64,000 nt of DNA from Lamellibrachia columna (taxonomy: Eukaryota > Annelida > Polychaeta > Sabellida > Siboglinidae): positions 22,096,729 through 22,160,728 of the forward strand of contig OY759271.1 in NCBI GenBank assembly GCA_963662155.1. Direction: 5' to 3'. The notes under the pieces are model-generated. The model was not told the origin of the DNA and did not search any database. It saw only the letters and a list, made by a program, of their open reading frames with translations. Both the position numbers and the translations under genes were made by a program. The first letter of the stretch is position 1. Each line of letters begins with the position of its first letter. Positions 1 to 11,088 of this stretch are shown piece by piece.

Positions 1-52
1 ACCCCCCACAGACGAGCACCCCCCACATACGAGCACCCCCCACAGACAGACA
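1..52. repeat. Short C-rich tandem repeat cut by window edge
   Basis: About three copies of a 17-bp unit of the form ACCCCCCACAGACGAGC with small differences. The array starts at or before the first base of the window, so its real length is unknown. Confidence 0.7.
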
Positions 53-524
53 ACACCCAAGTGTGGCCTTGAATGTGGCTTTACCAGGTAGGCTATCAAG
101 TCTGCTATTAAAGGCATTAGGCATGTTGTAATATTAATGTTCCTTGGGCATTAACAGGTTGTTTTTGTAGTGTCTAATACTGGTAATCCAGTAACACCTA
201 GACTTCTGGTGTGGCTTTATTAGTTATTCTAAAGGGTACAGTTTGTTTATGGTACAATATTAGGTCCTTAAGAAATAAAGCAATTTCTGCTATGGTTATA
301 AACAGAATTTGTTGACACAGTAAATGACCAAAGATGACCAGTCAAGTAGACGGGGTCCAGGGACAAAAGAAAGCCTCAATTGTTAGCACTGACATGAAAC
401 AAACTGTAAATCTACCATTTTTACAGGTTTATCAATGTACAACAGATGTTGTAATAATGCAGGTGAGAAAACTGCATGCTGCACTATCCTAACTTGACTA
501 CCCAACAAAATATTCAACAACTCC
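53..524. other. AT-rich intergenic DNA
   Basis: I see no coding frame, RNA gene or repeat here. It separates the edge repeat from the first copy of the dispersed element. Confidence 0.5.
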
Positions 525-1022
525 GAAAGGTCCCTCCTCAATTCGATGTTTTTGCTCGTCTCATTCCAAATTCATTTTGCCAAAAAATTCCAACCTACTT
601 AGTATCCACTGCAACATGCCAGCTGTTTTGAGCAACTTTTGTATGTAGCTTTTGTGAAATCATCAGACAAACTATTAAATTGTTTAATTCTGTATCCAGA
701 ATTAATTGGAGTGAAAATGGAAATGCTGAAAATTCACGAATTTCGGCCTTGGTAAAATTTCATAGCTTTGTCATGTGATCGGCGAGAGGTTGGAAGTCAC
801 GCCCTGATCAGCCTTGACCCCATAAAGTATTGACCATTTTGGATATCCACTATTTTGAGCCTTACCTAAAGTAAATTCTTTTGACGATTTGAGCAAAAAT
901 ACACTTTTTTATTAAACCGATCGAGGATATTACTTAAACTGTTCACACACTACATATTAGGACATCAACGAACCGGATTCGCGATACAGCTAGACCAAAT
1001 CAGTTTTTTAACAAGAGTTAAC
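525..1022 (+). mobile_element. Dispersed non-autonomous element, copy A
   Basis: This stretch aligns along its whole length, by eye, with 7829-8325 and with the reverse complement of 45880-46318. Shared landmarks in order are a TTTTTGCT.GTCTCATT block, TTTTGTATGTAG, a GTGAAAAT..AAATGCTGAAAA block, GGATATCCACTATTTTGA, ACACACTACATATT and GAACCGGATT near the end. The three copies differ by many substitutions and small indels, so they are old. There is no open reading frame and no clear tRNA-type promoter, so it is a SINE-like or MITE-like family that I cannot name. The right end abuts the 3' end of the minus-strand LINE. Confidence 0.75.
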
Positions 1023-1107
1023 AAGATTGCCATCCCAAACAACAAGTTCCAGATGGCAAGTGGACAAGGAAGCCATTGGCTTATCGAGAGTCCAACAATT
1101 TTCTCAT

Positions 1108-2446
1108 CTATGTGTAGCCCGCCCTTATCAAATATCTGTCAATTCTATTTTTAAACATATTCAAACTACTAGCATTAACACAATCATTTGGCAGTTTGTT
1201 CCATTCATTTATCACCCTATGTGAGGAAGAGTACTTTCTCATGTCCAACCTACAATGCTCCTTAACTAATCCTGCTTTGTGTCCTCTGGTTCAACTGCCT
1301 TTTTTAAGTTTGAAGAACATATTCATATCAACATCCTCATAACCGTTCACTATTTTAAGCACTTCTATTTGGTCTCCTCTTAGTCTCCTGGTCTCTAGTG
1401 TTGTCAAACCACATTGTAATAAACAACTTTTGTAACTAAGGTCTCTCAATTCTGGAATCAGTTTAGTTGCTCTTCGTTGTATTCTTTCTAGCTTGTCTAT
1501 GTCCTTTTTACGATACGGCCTACATGCTTGAATACAATATTCCAAATGTGGTCTAACTATTGCTTTGTACAGGGGTAAAATTAGCTGTTTCTCCTTACAC
1601 ATGATAGTTCTCCTAATTAGCCCTAGAATTTGATTTCCTTTCGAAGCAGCAATCCCACAATGCTCTGAAACTTTCATGTCAGCACTAAATGTTACTCCTA
1701 AGTCCTTTTCTTGTGTGGTTCTACCTAGTACAGCATCCCCCATTTTATATTCTTCGTCCATGTTTCCATGTCCTATGTGTATACATTTACACTTCCCAAA
1801 ATTTAATAACATTTGACATTTTTCTGACCATTTAACTAATTTATCTAGATCATCCTGTATACTTTGTTTATCTGTATCATTAGTAACCTTTCTGAATACT
1901 TTTGTGTCATCTGCAAATTTAATTACTTTGGTAGATATGTCATCTTCCAAATCATTTATATATATATATTAAAAACAGTATAGGGCCTAATACTGACCCC
2001 TGTGGTACCCCACTCAAAACCAATTTCCAGTTTGAAATCTCACCATCTGCTATTGTCTTCTGTGTGTAAGCCACTTTTCTATCCAGTTGATTATATCATT
2101 TCCTATACCATGGGCTTTTAGTTTAAGTAACAATCTTTGATTTGGCACTTTATCGAAAGCTTTCTGAAAATCTAAGTAGATAACATCCACTGGTGACCCG
2201 TCATCTACCCACTTTGTAATTTCTTCAAAAAAACATAAGAGATTGGTTAGACATGACCTTGCTTTTAGGAACCCGTGTTGAGATGTATTTATTAATTTAT
2301 GTTTCACAAGGAATTCCACCATGTGGTCTCTAATTAAAGTTTTGAGTAATTTACATACAACTGATGTTAAACTCACTGGTCTGTAATTCTCTGGCTTGTT
2401 CCTTGATCCCTTCTTCAGTTGAGGATGAAGTCTGGGTGTGAAAACT
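1108..2446 (-). pseudogene. Decayed LINE reverse transcriptase (jockey/CR1-type)
   Basis: Read on the minus strand, this is the reverse transcriptase and C-terminal region of a non-LTR retrotransposon ORF2. Motifs in order are KPENYRPVSLTS (near 2390), DFQKAFDKV (near 2165), SGVPQGSVLGP (near 2000), the catalytic FADD (near 1912), then a C-terminal region ending VINEWNKLPNDCVNASS and a stop at 1108-1110. The frame is broken at least three times: near 2068, at the (TA)n tract near 1955-1968 inside the LIYINDL motif, and near 1290. The endonuclease half is missing, as expected for a 5'-truncated insertion. Such ORF2 proteins normally copy their own RNA by target-primed reverse transcription; this copy cannot. 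The exact clade is inferred from motif style only. Confidence 0.9.
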
Positions 2447-2905
2447 ATTCTACAACTACCATGGTAGCTGGATTCAGTAAAAATTTGAAAAATTAAGTTT
2501 AATATAATAAGGACGTTTTTGTTTGAAAGCTAGGGAGACATCAATCAATGCCTTGTTGGTTTGGTTTCATGAACAAGTATGTCTTCTGGTACAATAAAGT
2601 CATACTGACTGCATAATAAAATTATGTAGACTATTATGATATATTAACAAAGAATATTACACCACAGATGCAGAGAACTGAAAGCCTATGTACTCAGAGT
2701 TGCAGTATTCAGCAGGGGTAAAACTTTCATCAAAAACAATAATTATGAAGAATTATATGGTTCCGCAGCATCCCACCATATAATGTGGTTACAGTGGTCA
2801 CTATTAATCACTGTCCATATATTCAGCACAGTTTGCACTCAACTGCTCCCTTATCTGCTCAACTTGCCCCAAGCCTAGGCTTTCCAACGAATCTGTCAGT
2901 CATCA
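2447..2905. other. Spacer between two LINE fragments
   Basis: No gene or tandem repeat seen. The last part (from about 2880) may belong to the plus-strand LINE fragment, but the coding similarity starts only near 2930. Confidence 0.4.
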
Positions 2906-3460
2906 ATGACTTCAAAAACTTCTAAATCTTCGAAATGTTTAGGCATGATTAAACAAACTCTTGGCCCATGTAAACCCGAAGTTAAGCAAACAGCCTACAA
3001 CATGCTAATCCAGCCAAAACTTGAGTACTCTTCACCCATATGGAATCCCCACACCTTTTCACAAGTTAAAAGCCTTGAAAGAGTGCAACACTCTGCTGCC
3101 AGATTTGTTAAAAATGATTACAGACGGAACACAAATCCAGCAGATCTAATTACTGCCCTTGGATGGCCAACCCTCGAACGAAGGCGCATTATCAAACAAG
3201 CCACTACCTTCTACAAAATTCTAAACAACATTATTGAGATCACCCCCCCTCCAGGCCTACTAACTCGCTCTCGAACCCGTGGACAATACATAGCCCCCAA
3301 GTGTCGTATAAATGCAATGGTCTTTTCATTTTATCCCAGAGCCATTCGCATATGGAATATGATTCCATCAAAAATTACCAACATAAAAAACCCAAAATCA
3401 TTTCAAGAAGCTATCATGGAACTCCCTTTCACCACACCTCCTCACCTAAACTGCCTTTAA
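2906..3460 (+). pseudogene. C-terminal end of a LINE ORF2, 5'-truncated
   Basis: The uninterrupted frame encodes the region downstream of the reverse transcriptase in jockey/CR1-like ORF2 proteins. Recognisable blocks are LGPCKPEVKQTAYNMLI, QPKLEYSSPIWNPHT, LERVQHSAARFVKNDY, WPTLERRRIIKQATTFYKI and SFYPRAIRIWNMIPSKI. The catalytic FADD part is absent, so the element is 5'-truncated and inert. It differs in sequence from the minus-strand fragment just upstream and lacks its frameshifts, so it is a separate and probably younger insertion of another family. The first methionine is arbitrary, since the true ORF began far upstream in the complete element. Bases 3461-3600 may be its 3' untranslated tail. 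Confidence 0.88.
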
Positions 3461-5204
3461 AACACAGTGTTCATCGTAAACTTATCCATGGTGTGGGTAT
3501 GGAGACTGTCTATGTGTGCATGTGGCAAGGCAGCGACGGTATCCATACACACAACCAACCTATTAAAAATTTTCTTTAAACATCCTATACATAAAATAAT
3601 TAAAACTATCAGATAAAAACTATTTCATCAACATTAATTATACTAGTCTTTTAATCGAACGTACCACCCACAGCGCATGCGCACAGTCCACCACAAACTC
3701 CTGCGTTAGCCCAAGTTTGGGCTGTTTGGAGTAAACCACTTGAGACTTGAGACTTGAGGAACGGTTCAGTTTCTAAATCAGAATGCAGGATGAGATTTAC
3801 AGAAATTTTTTTAGGAATAAAAATATAAAAAGATGTCAAAATTACACAATACCAGAGAATAAAATATATATAAAATAAAATATATAAATAAAATAACTGT
3901 ATCTGGAACATTACTGGACTAAGATAAGAAGTTTTAATGCACTTCTTCACCCTTCCTTCTCCAAGAACAATAAATGCACACCATGACACGCACACACCGG
4001 CATGCATGCACACACAGCACATGCTATGGTGCTAATACTGGGTATGTATACCTGCTCCCAACATCACACAGACACTAGAACATTACTAAGCAAAATGTAT
4101 ACAAATTTAACCTGTAATGAACAGTTATGTCCACCAGCCAAAGATTAATTTAAAATTTTGTTTTCTTGTGCACCAGGTGGCACCAGCATCCTGCATTCAT
4201 AAGTTAGCTTTTTGAGAACGTTCCACTCACCAGGTGGCATCTCTGTACGTTTTGGCCTGCGCGAGTCTCCTCAAACACATTCTCAAGACAACACGGTTCA
4301 TTCAAGTAATCCCACTGCAGACTACATTGTAAAAATCCAGTCTTTTTTTTCTATTGGACAGTTTTGGGGCAAGATTCATCATACAGCTTATTTGATTGCC
4401 TACTTGTACTGGCATCCATGGCAGTGATGTTTCTCAAAATCAACATCAATTTTGCGGTCTGTTCTTTGGACAATGGACATTCCAGTACTAACAAATCACA
4501 CTTATTTTTTTCAAACATAATATTATTTTTATCAATACAATAAGTCAAACATTATTAGAAACAATTGTCTTCTATATCATATTTCTTCATTGTAATAGCA
4601 CAGTATAGATGTTGCATATTTTAAACATAAACTGTTTTATAATGAAAACAAGTGTTTTGTTTTCTACACTGAACACAGCAATTTGTGAGTATATACTTAT
4701 ACTAAACAGCTATTGTTCATCTTTGCTAAATTATTATTTATCAACTAGTAAATTATGCTGCATAATGATAAAATATTGAAATTATAAAAACAAGAATTAC
4801 TGCAAAAACATGAAGAAAAAAGTGGATACTATAATACTCGAATTCAACACCTATTCGCCCAACATCGCACACATTATTCATTATACTATGAAAAACCATG
4901 CCAACACTACCAAGTAATTAGCAAAGTGTATGACAGGCAAGCACAGACTACCTTAACTGTAAAGTGAAATGGCAGCCTGTGCATCCCCTGGTTATGCCTT
5001 TATTATGCCAAGAATTAAAAGAAGAGCATGCATGGGTCGCTTTCAAATAAGAAAAAAAATCTGGATATGATTAGTATTACAAATATAACAGAACCCTAGC
5101 ATCAACATCCCATATCTATCCCATGCAACTGTAAACCCAGGATTACAGTGACAGCTGTCTCGTTTTCACTAAATGTCTCAGGTTCTGCCTCCTCTAATGC
5201 CCCG
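3461..5204. other. AT-rich intergenic DNA, no gene seen
   Basis: Short frames here have no recognisable domain. A CA/TG-rich patch with ATGCATGC steps lies near 3985-4025. Nothing else stands out. Confidence 0.5.
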
Positions 5205-5388
5205 TTCACACTAGCAGTTTTAATCCGGAGTTAAACCAGGTTCTTTCCCACCATTGAGTGTTCACACTAGCATAATCTAACCCAGATCAATGACTTAAAC
5301 CAGTCTAAACTAATCCACCTCCTTGAGGTGGTTTCACACTGGTTTAGTTTTACTCTGGTTCAAAACCTAGTGTGAACGTAAAGGGTAT
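5205..5388. mobile_element. MITE-like hairpin element
   Basis: The left end CGTTCACACTAG followed by TTTTAATCC..GAGTTAAACCAG is mirrored by the right end, whose reverse complement reads CGTTCACACTAG, TTTTGAACCAGAGTAAAAC, TAAACCAG. That gives imperfect inverted arms of about 40 bp enclosing about 100 bp. Terminal CGTTCACACTAG-like repeats are a habit of cut-and-paste DNA transposon relics, but I cannot assign a superfamily. Related GTGTGAA/CCAGTTT motifs recur at 5830-5900, so the true element might be larger, about 700 bp. Confidence 0.6.
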
Positions 5389-5675
5389 TAGTGCCAAGTC
5401 ACACTAAATGTGACTTGATCAATGCTAGATGTTGTCACCGCTGTCTCTGACTGCATTGTGGGATTACGCATTATGCACAATGGCTTCTTCCATCACGAAT
5501 GCGTACATTGACAAACACAATACAAAGCAATCGGCAAATCGTGGTCGAATGTGGAAAACAGTTTTATTCTTCACAAACGATCATTACAGCAACGATGACA
5601 CGATGCAACTCATCACACAACTGATGTCTTAGCGAGATATAAATTCCTGCATGACAACATTTAATGTATGAAGTA

Positions 5676-5716
<41 letters not shown>

Positions 5717-7190
5717 CAGCTTGTTTGCTGTGTGCATCCATTTTAGATTAATTGCCCTGCACCGTCTGCCACAGTTGTTACATTAAACACCCACATTAAT
5801 TAATTGGTATGGTTCAAGCAGTTGTAGCGTGAATGCAACAGGGTGTTGAACTGGTTTGGTTAAACCAACTGAAAGCCAGTTTGTGGTGTGAATGTGGTAC
5901 TAACTGAGAACTTGCCTCACAGTAATATGTCCATGGGGTGATTGGTGGTGATCTGTTTAGCACGGTTTTTGCCCAATCTATACTGAGTTTATTGACTATC
6001 AGCCTTTGTAAAAATAAACTGTATATTCAAATATTAATATACTATATAATAATAAAATAAAAATTAAACAGGCAATAATTGTGGCAAGACCACTATGAAA
6101 CCTTCATCATTCAGATGTAGGGTTGTAATTGAAACATCAATTCCATTTCTGGAATTAGTGTTTTGTTGTAAAAAAAGTAATTGGAACTGGACTTGAAGAT
6201 GTAATTGGTTTTTTCAATTACTTCTCAATTACTTTTAGAAAGAAAAGATAATATGTTGTGAATATCATATTTGTTTGCTATTATGTACCATAATATGCAG
6301 AAATTAAATAAAGCTACTTTAAAATAGATGTTATTTTTTAGGACATTGAGTATGTAGACCTATATAGGTCTACATATACAATGCAATACAATATAAAATT
6401 GCGCTAAAATCCTAGGGAGACCCAAGCTCAGCAGTGCACCAAAACAAAAGTGGTTAAGCAATTCATAATCGATAAGCAGTTCCAGTTGTAAACAGTTGGA
6501 TTGGTACACTGGGGAGCTATGGAGGATAAGCAAGTTTAAACGGGTGGGTTTTTGGTTTATGACGCAATGTTGTTACATTTCCACAGAGTCGGTGCAGCAA
6601 CTGAAGAAGCTCTAGTTCCGACATTTGTCTGTTCACATACTTTTATTTCAATATGGAATTGATAATCGGAATAGGTATTTTTGAGGTGGAATTGGCATTG
6701 GTAATTGGTGTGGAATTGGAACTGTCAGTAATACTCTTGGCTGCGAGTTGCACAAAGGGCTCCGTTTGAATAGCAACAGGAACACGTTGGCCACAGGGTA
6801 ACCAGGGGTCATTCAAAGCAGGTGTGGCTGGCAAAAAGAACATGTTTCTATGTGACGTTGCCAATTTGTTTCTGACAGATACAAATGAGGAGAGGTGAGC
6901 ATGAAAGACGGGTGGATAAAGGCGTGTTGAAGCAAACAGCCAGGGAGTGGGCAGAACAACACACCGGGGGCACCAACCAACTACCCCATTATATCTGCCC
7001 TAACGCGATCATAAAATACCCTGACTGACGTTTCTATTTCACTTAGAGACGTCATCAACATAAAGAACAATGTAACGTGGCTGTAACTGCTGGATTCCAA
7101 CATTGGTTCACATGTACAACCTTTACTCTCTATCATTTGTCCCTGTATAGGGTGATAAACGAGCCGAGGGTGATGGACACATCCAATCAT
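5389..7190. other. Non-coding DNA, possible transposon debris
   Basis: No gene recognised. A (AT)n tract is annotated separately. From 6118 to 6745 many GTAATTGG, GGAATTG and TCAATTAC steps recur, giving a quasi-palindromic AATT-rich texture that could be the relic of a DNA transposon; I could not define ends. Confidence 0.35.
5679..5714. repeat. (AT)n microsatellite
   Basis: An uninterrupted AT dinucleotide run of about 18 repeats. Confidence 0.95.
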
Positions 7191-7273
7191 GTTTTATTAG
7201 TAGCTACTGCAGTAGCTACTGAAGTTGCTACTGTGGTAGCTACTGTAGTAGCTACTGTGGTAGCTACTGTTTG
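7191..7273 (+). repeat. 15-bp GTAGCTAC tandem repeat
   Basis: About five copies of a 15-bp unit built around the palindrome GTAGCTAC, with the intervening bases alternating between TGTGG, TGTA and TGAA. Because each unit contains a palindrome, the tract can form several competing hairpins. Confidence 0.85.
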
Positions 7274-7549
7274 ACATATCTCAACTTCCACCATAATTAT
7301 CCCAGGTTTGGTCAAAAAAACACTTTATTGTGAGCAGAATTGACAACAAGTCCGAGGACCTGAAATAATCTCAATGGACTTCCTACAGGGTTGTAAGACC
7401 CCCTTTAGTACATCAGTGTTTGAGTCAGAGGCTATGACTGGTTATATTGTATAAAAATATGTGAGGACTTTCCAATGTGTACTTACTATATGAAAGTGAA
7501 GAAAATAGGGATAACTGTATTGTTTAGAAAAATGTTCTGTTTTTACTGA

Positions 7550-7636
7550 AAGTACCAACAGTACTTGTATTGCTATTGTGGGTGACTTCAACGCTAACCT
7601 TGCTAAACAAACTATGTTTGGAGACATTTTATAGAA
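7550..7636 (+). pseudogene. LINE endonuclease relic
   Basis: The plus-strand frame reads STCIAIVGDFNANLA before running into a stop at about 7634. The V-G-D-F-N-A block is the hallmark motif of the APE-type endonuclease domain of non-LTR retrotransposons. Only about 28 codons are recognisable and nothing upstream or downstream continues the domain. This is a fossil fragment, unrelated in position to the two ORF2 fragments at 1.1-3.5 kb. Confidence 0.5.
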
Positions 7637-7828
7637 CTACTGCAATGTCAGGGTTAGAATTTATCCTGAAATCAATGGGGGAAGCTCAAAACTGGGGCCC
7701 AAAGCCATTTGCCTGAAAAAAAGTCATACCTAATATAAATTTTATTGACTTGTATATTTGTTTTGCCGTCTCCTGTTTAAAATGTGTCACCACTTGGCAT
7801 ATATATATGCTCAAGAGTATTACTATTA

Positions 7829-8325
7829 AAGGTGCTTAATCAATTCAATTTTTTTGCTAGTCTCATTTCAAATTAAGTGTGCGAAAAACCAAACTTACCT
7901 AGTATCTAATCAACATGCTAGCTCATTTATGCTACTTTTGTATGTAGTCATGAGAAAAACTATTTTAAATTAGTTAATGCTTGTTCAAGCATTTATTGAA
8001 GTGAAAATTTAAATGCTGAAAAATCACGATTTTGTTCCTTGGTGAGATTTTGTAACTTTGTTTTGGATCGACGAAAGGATGGAGGTCACTCACTCCCATG
8101 ATCAGCATTGACCCACACATTGTTTACCATATTGGATATCCACTATTTTGATCCTTACCAGATCTAATGACTAAAGTAAATTCTGTCAATGATTTGAATA
8201 AAAATAGGCATTTTTAAAAATCGACTGTGGATGCTACATAGACTATTCACACACTACATATTTAGACAACAACGAACCGGATTTGTGATAGGCTAAATCA
8301 GTTCAGGAAGCAGTTTTAAACATTT
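7829..8325 (+). mobile_element. Dispersed non-autonomous element, copy B
   Basis: Same orientation as copy A, with shared blocks from TTTTTGCTAGTCTCATT through GGATATCCACTATTTTGA to AACGAACCGGATTTG. Both copies start with AAAGGT and both continue a few bases past GAACCGGATT into AAATCAGTT, which suggests these are near the real ends. No open frame. Confidence 0.75.
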
Positions 8326-10382
8326 AAAATTATATGTTTAATCAAAAAGCTGTTCAATTTCCAACTAAAAATTAGCCGTGAACTTCTGAAGTCCTTGCAT
8401 TTTTTGAATATTAAGGTCTTAAAATGTTATTTATCCTCAACTTCATACTAATGACAGTATTACATGTCCCAAAAATACAACTGAGAAGACCATATTTGGT
8501 TTTATGTGACAATAAGTCAGTGACATTGTCAGGACTTCACAGAAGCAGTTATTTATTTTGTTTATCAGTCACACTATCATAAGTTACAAACGTTAAAGAA
8601 TAAAGGTGTAGGAAGAATGTCAGTCCACAAACATTGTCTGACTCAGGCAGAGGACTGAGTAGCTGTACGAGTTTAAAATGCCGAACGCAAGCCAAGGACA
8701 AGGTCTAATTTTTTCATCATAGTGCAACCTTCTTTGTCCCACTTGTAGCATGCTAGTGTTATCTCCGCAGTGTTTTCATATAATCAGACAACTTTTGAAC
8801 CATCTTTTCCATTTTTCCCCGTTCATCCGTCAGCCAAACAAAATGCATTTTGCATTGTATACATGTTTCTTTCTAAATGTCAAATGGCATGGGATGCCCG
8901 AATTAACTGTTGACTAATCAAGTTTAAGCTTTCTCAGCTCTTGTGTAAGTTTTAGTGCAGCTTACAGATGGGTTTGTTTACTTTACAAAATACGGCAAAC
9001 TTTTGCCTCTCATAAAATATGAAGACCTCACTGATAATGCCTCTTTTTGTTGTGCCTCTGAGATGAACAGATGTATTTTTTTTCAAATGTTAGGGGCCAG
9101 CTGGACCCCCAGATTCAGAACTAATGGGGGGCCGGCAGTGAATCTAGGGGCTTGTGGACCCCCCGTAAATTGTTGACTGAAGCGATTGTGGTGGTTCAGT
9201 GTATAATTAACCTGATATGAATGTCTGAATAAAGGACATTATAACTGTGTCATCATTTGATATAATATATATATATATATATTAAATAGAGCTGAGATAA
9301 AATTGTGCACATCAAAGTAACATTCTCTTTGTGACATTTCGATTAAGCTGTAATTGAAAAAAAATGGACACCAAAATGGGACATTGAAAAGTGCACTACA
9401 TTCCAATTAGAATAAAGCATTAAAAGATAGATAAAACAAACTAACAGTGAAATAATGTGATCAGGGCATAGTCTGAATCAAGATATTGATATTTCACAAA
9501 GGACTGACAGGATACAAGACTTGCATAACCATGGTAACTGTCGTTACAGTTGGTGTTCTTGAGCATGACAACCGTTATCAGGATTGGCTAGCAGTGAATG
9601 TGAAGTACTGATTGTTCATGTTTATTTTTCGTTTGAAGTACTGTGTCTGATCATTCTTTTGATAGCAATGTAATTCAGACTATTATAATGGGATATGATT
9701 AAATAAAATTTAATATGATTAATTAAATAAAAAATGTTGGTGCCCTGAACAGCACGACCATTTCTTTTACATTAATCTAAAAAATTTTCTGCAAACGTTG
9801 AAGTAAATGTATGGGAATTACATTAAAAAAATTAAAACTCCATGCAATCATTCCAGTGAAAGTTAGCATATACACTTGTCGAGTGCAATGAAGTTTGGTG
9901 TCCCCCCCTTTCCCTTTCCCTTTCCCTGTTGCAACTACTGCGACATTCCATTTTATGTTGTGTGTTAATCATAGAAAATCAGACTAAATTTTCAGCAATC
10001 GGACATCAACAATGATTGATATTGTAATTTAAGATGCTCATTTATGCCAGTATTATGGCTTATGTTAGTTTCATAGATGATTTATGCCATTTTGGGGTAT
10101 TTTTGTCATAAATCCCATCAGTTGTGGTGAATAGGTTTTGTGTTCTTCCTGACAAACGTGTCGTGTCACCTTCTTGTCGTTTCTTTCGTGTGATCAACTT
10201 TCTTATTTACAACTCTATGAAAGCAAATTGGACCAACACTGGATTCGCGTTCTATTTTTATCACGTAATAGATGTTTTCTTTCTGAACTCATGTATCGCT
10301 CATGTGTCACGATTGATCATTATTTAGGACACCATGATCACTGCGTCGGCATAAAGATGGTTCCTTATTTTTTTAAACAGAC
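8326..10382. other. AT-rich intergenic DNA
   Basis: No gene recognised. A short (AT)n lies at about 9259-9282. A GC-richer patch at 9090-9170 has runs of G and C but no defined structure. Confidence 0.5.
9901..9929 (+). repeat. (CCCTTT)n short repeat
   Basis: A C run followed by about three and a half CCCTTT units. This is not the animal telomere repeat. Confidence 0.85.
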
Positions 10383-10560
10383 AGTGTGGGGCGTGCTAGT
10401 GTATTGGTTAGAGCACCCGACTCTGGGAGATAACCTGGGAGAGAACTCTCTTTTTGCCAGCAGCTTCTGCACATGATGCATTAGACGAACATGAGCATGT
10501 CCCGCCCGGTGCTTCACTAGTAGATGGGAGAACCAGCCCCTGTGGTTACTTTATTACTTT
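10383..10560 (+). mobile_element. Possible tRNA-derived SINE head
   Basis: The stretch GCTAGTGTATTGGTTAGAGC followed by ACCCGACTCTGGGAG resembles a tRNA 5' half with an A-box (T.GTATTGGTTAGAGCA) and an anticodon-like stem. I do not see a convincing B-box, so either it has decayed or the likeness is chance. A tail of T- and A-rich sequence follows from about 10548. It is not a functional tRNA gene. Confidence 0.35.
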
Positions 10561-11088
10561 ACTTTATTTATGTTAATTTGTATTTTAATTAATTACATGT
10601 ACTTTGTTATTTTTTATTATGATCTTCTTAAAATTTGAAACATGGAAAGCTGTTTAGAATGTAAGAAATGATGACTCAACAAATGACAATGGCATAGGTA
10701 GATATTTTATGTCCCTGTCACTGGGGTAATGCGTGTCGCGGTGTCTTTTTTACACATTTAACATAGCAAGATTGCCTGAAAGAAACTTTTGTATCGTGTT
10801 ACGTTTCAAAAGGACATTCTATCAGCATAGATGTTTTTATAAGTGTATAAAAGGTCACTGGAGGACACCAAGTAACGACTGTTACATAATGCAGAGCGTA
10901 TATTACAATGCAAGTTTTATAAACTTACAATTGCACAACTGTCTTTTTGCTGTTTCTTGTTATCGTGAAGTTGTTGAAGAATCAAATAAAGCTATTACTT
11001 GTTCGTTTTATTGAATCAAATTTTTTTAATTTTCTTTGTCCCACTTTTGTGTCCCAGTATCGAAAACACACATATATACATATGTACG
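10561..11088. other. AT-rich flank before the large minisatellite
   Basis: No gene recognised. The overlapping frames here have no recognisable domain. Confidence 0.45.

Noticed and set aside
9901..9929. Telomere-like repeat
   Set aside because: The unit is CCCTTT, not CCCTAA, and only about four units are present.
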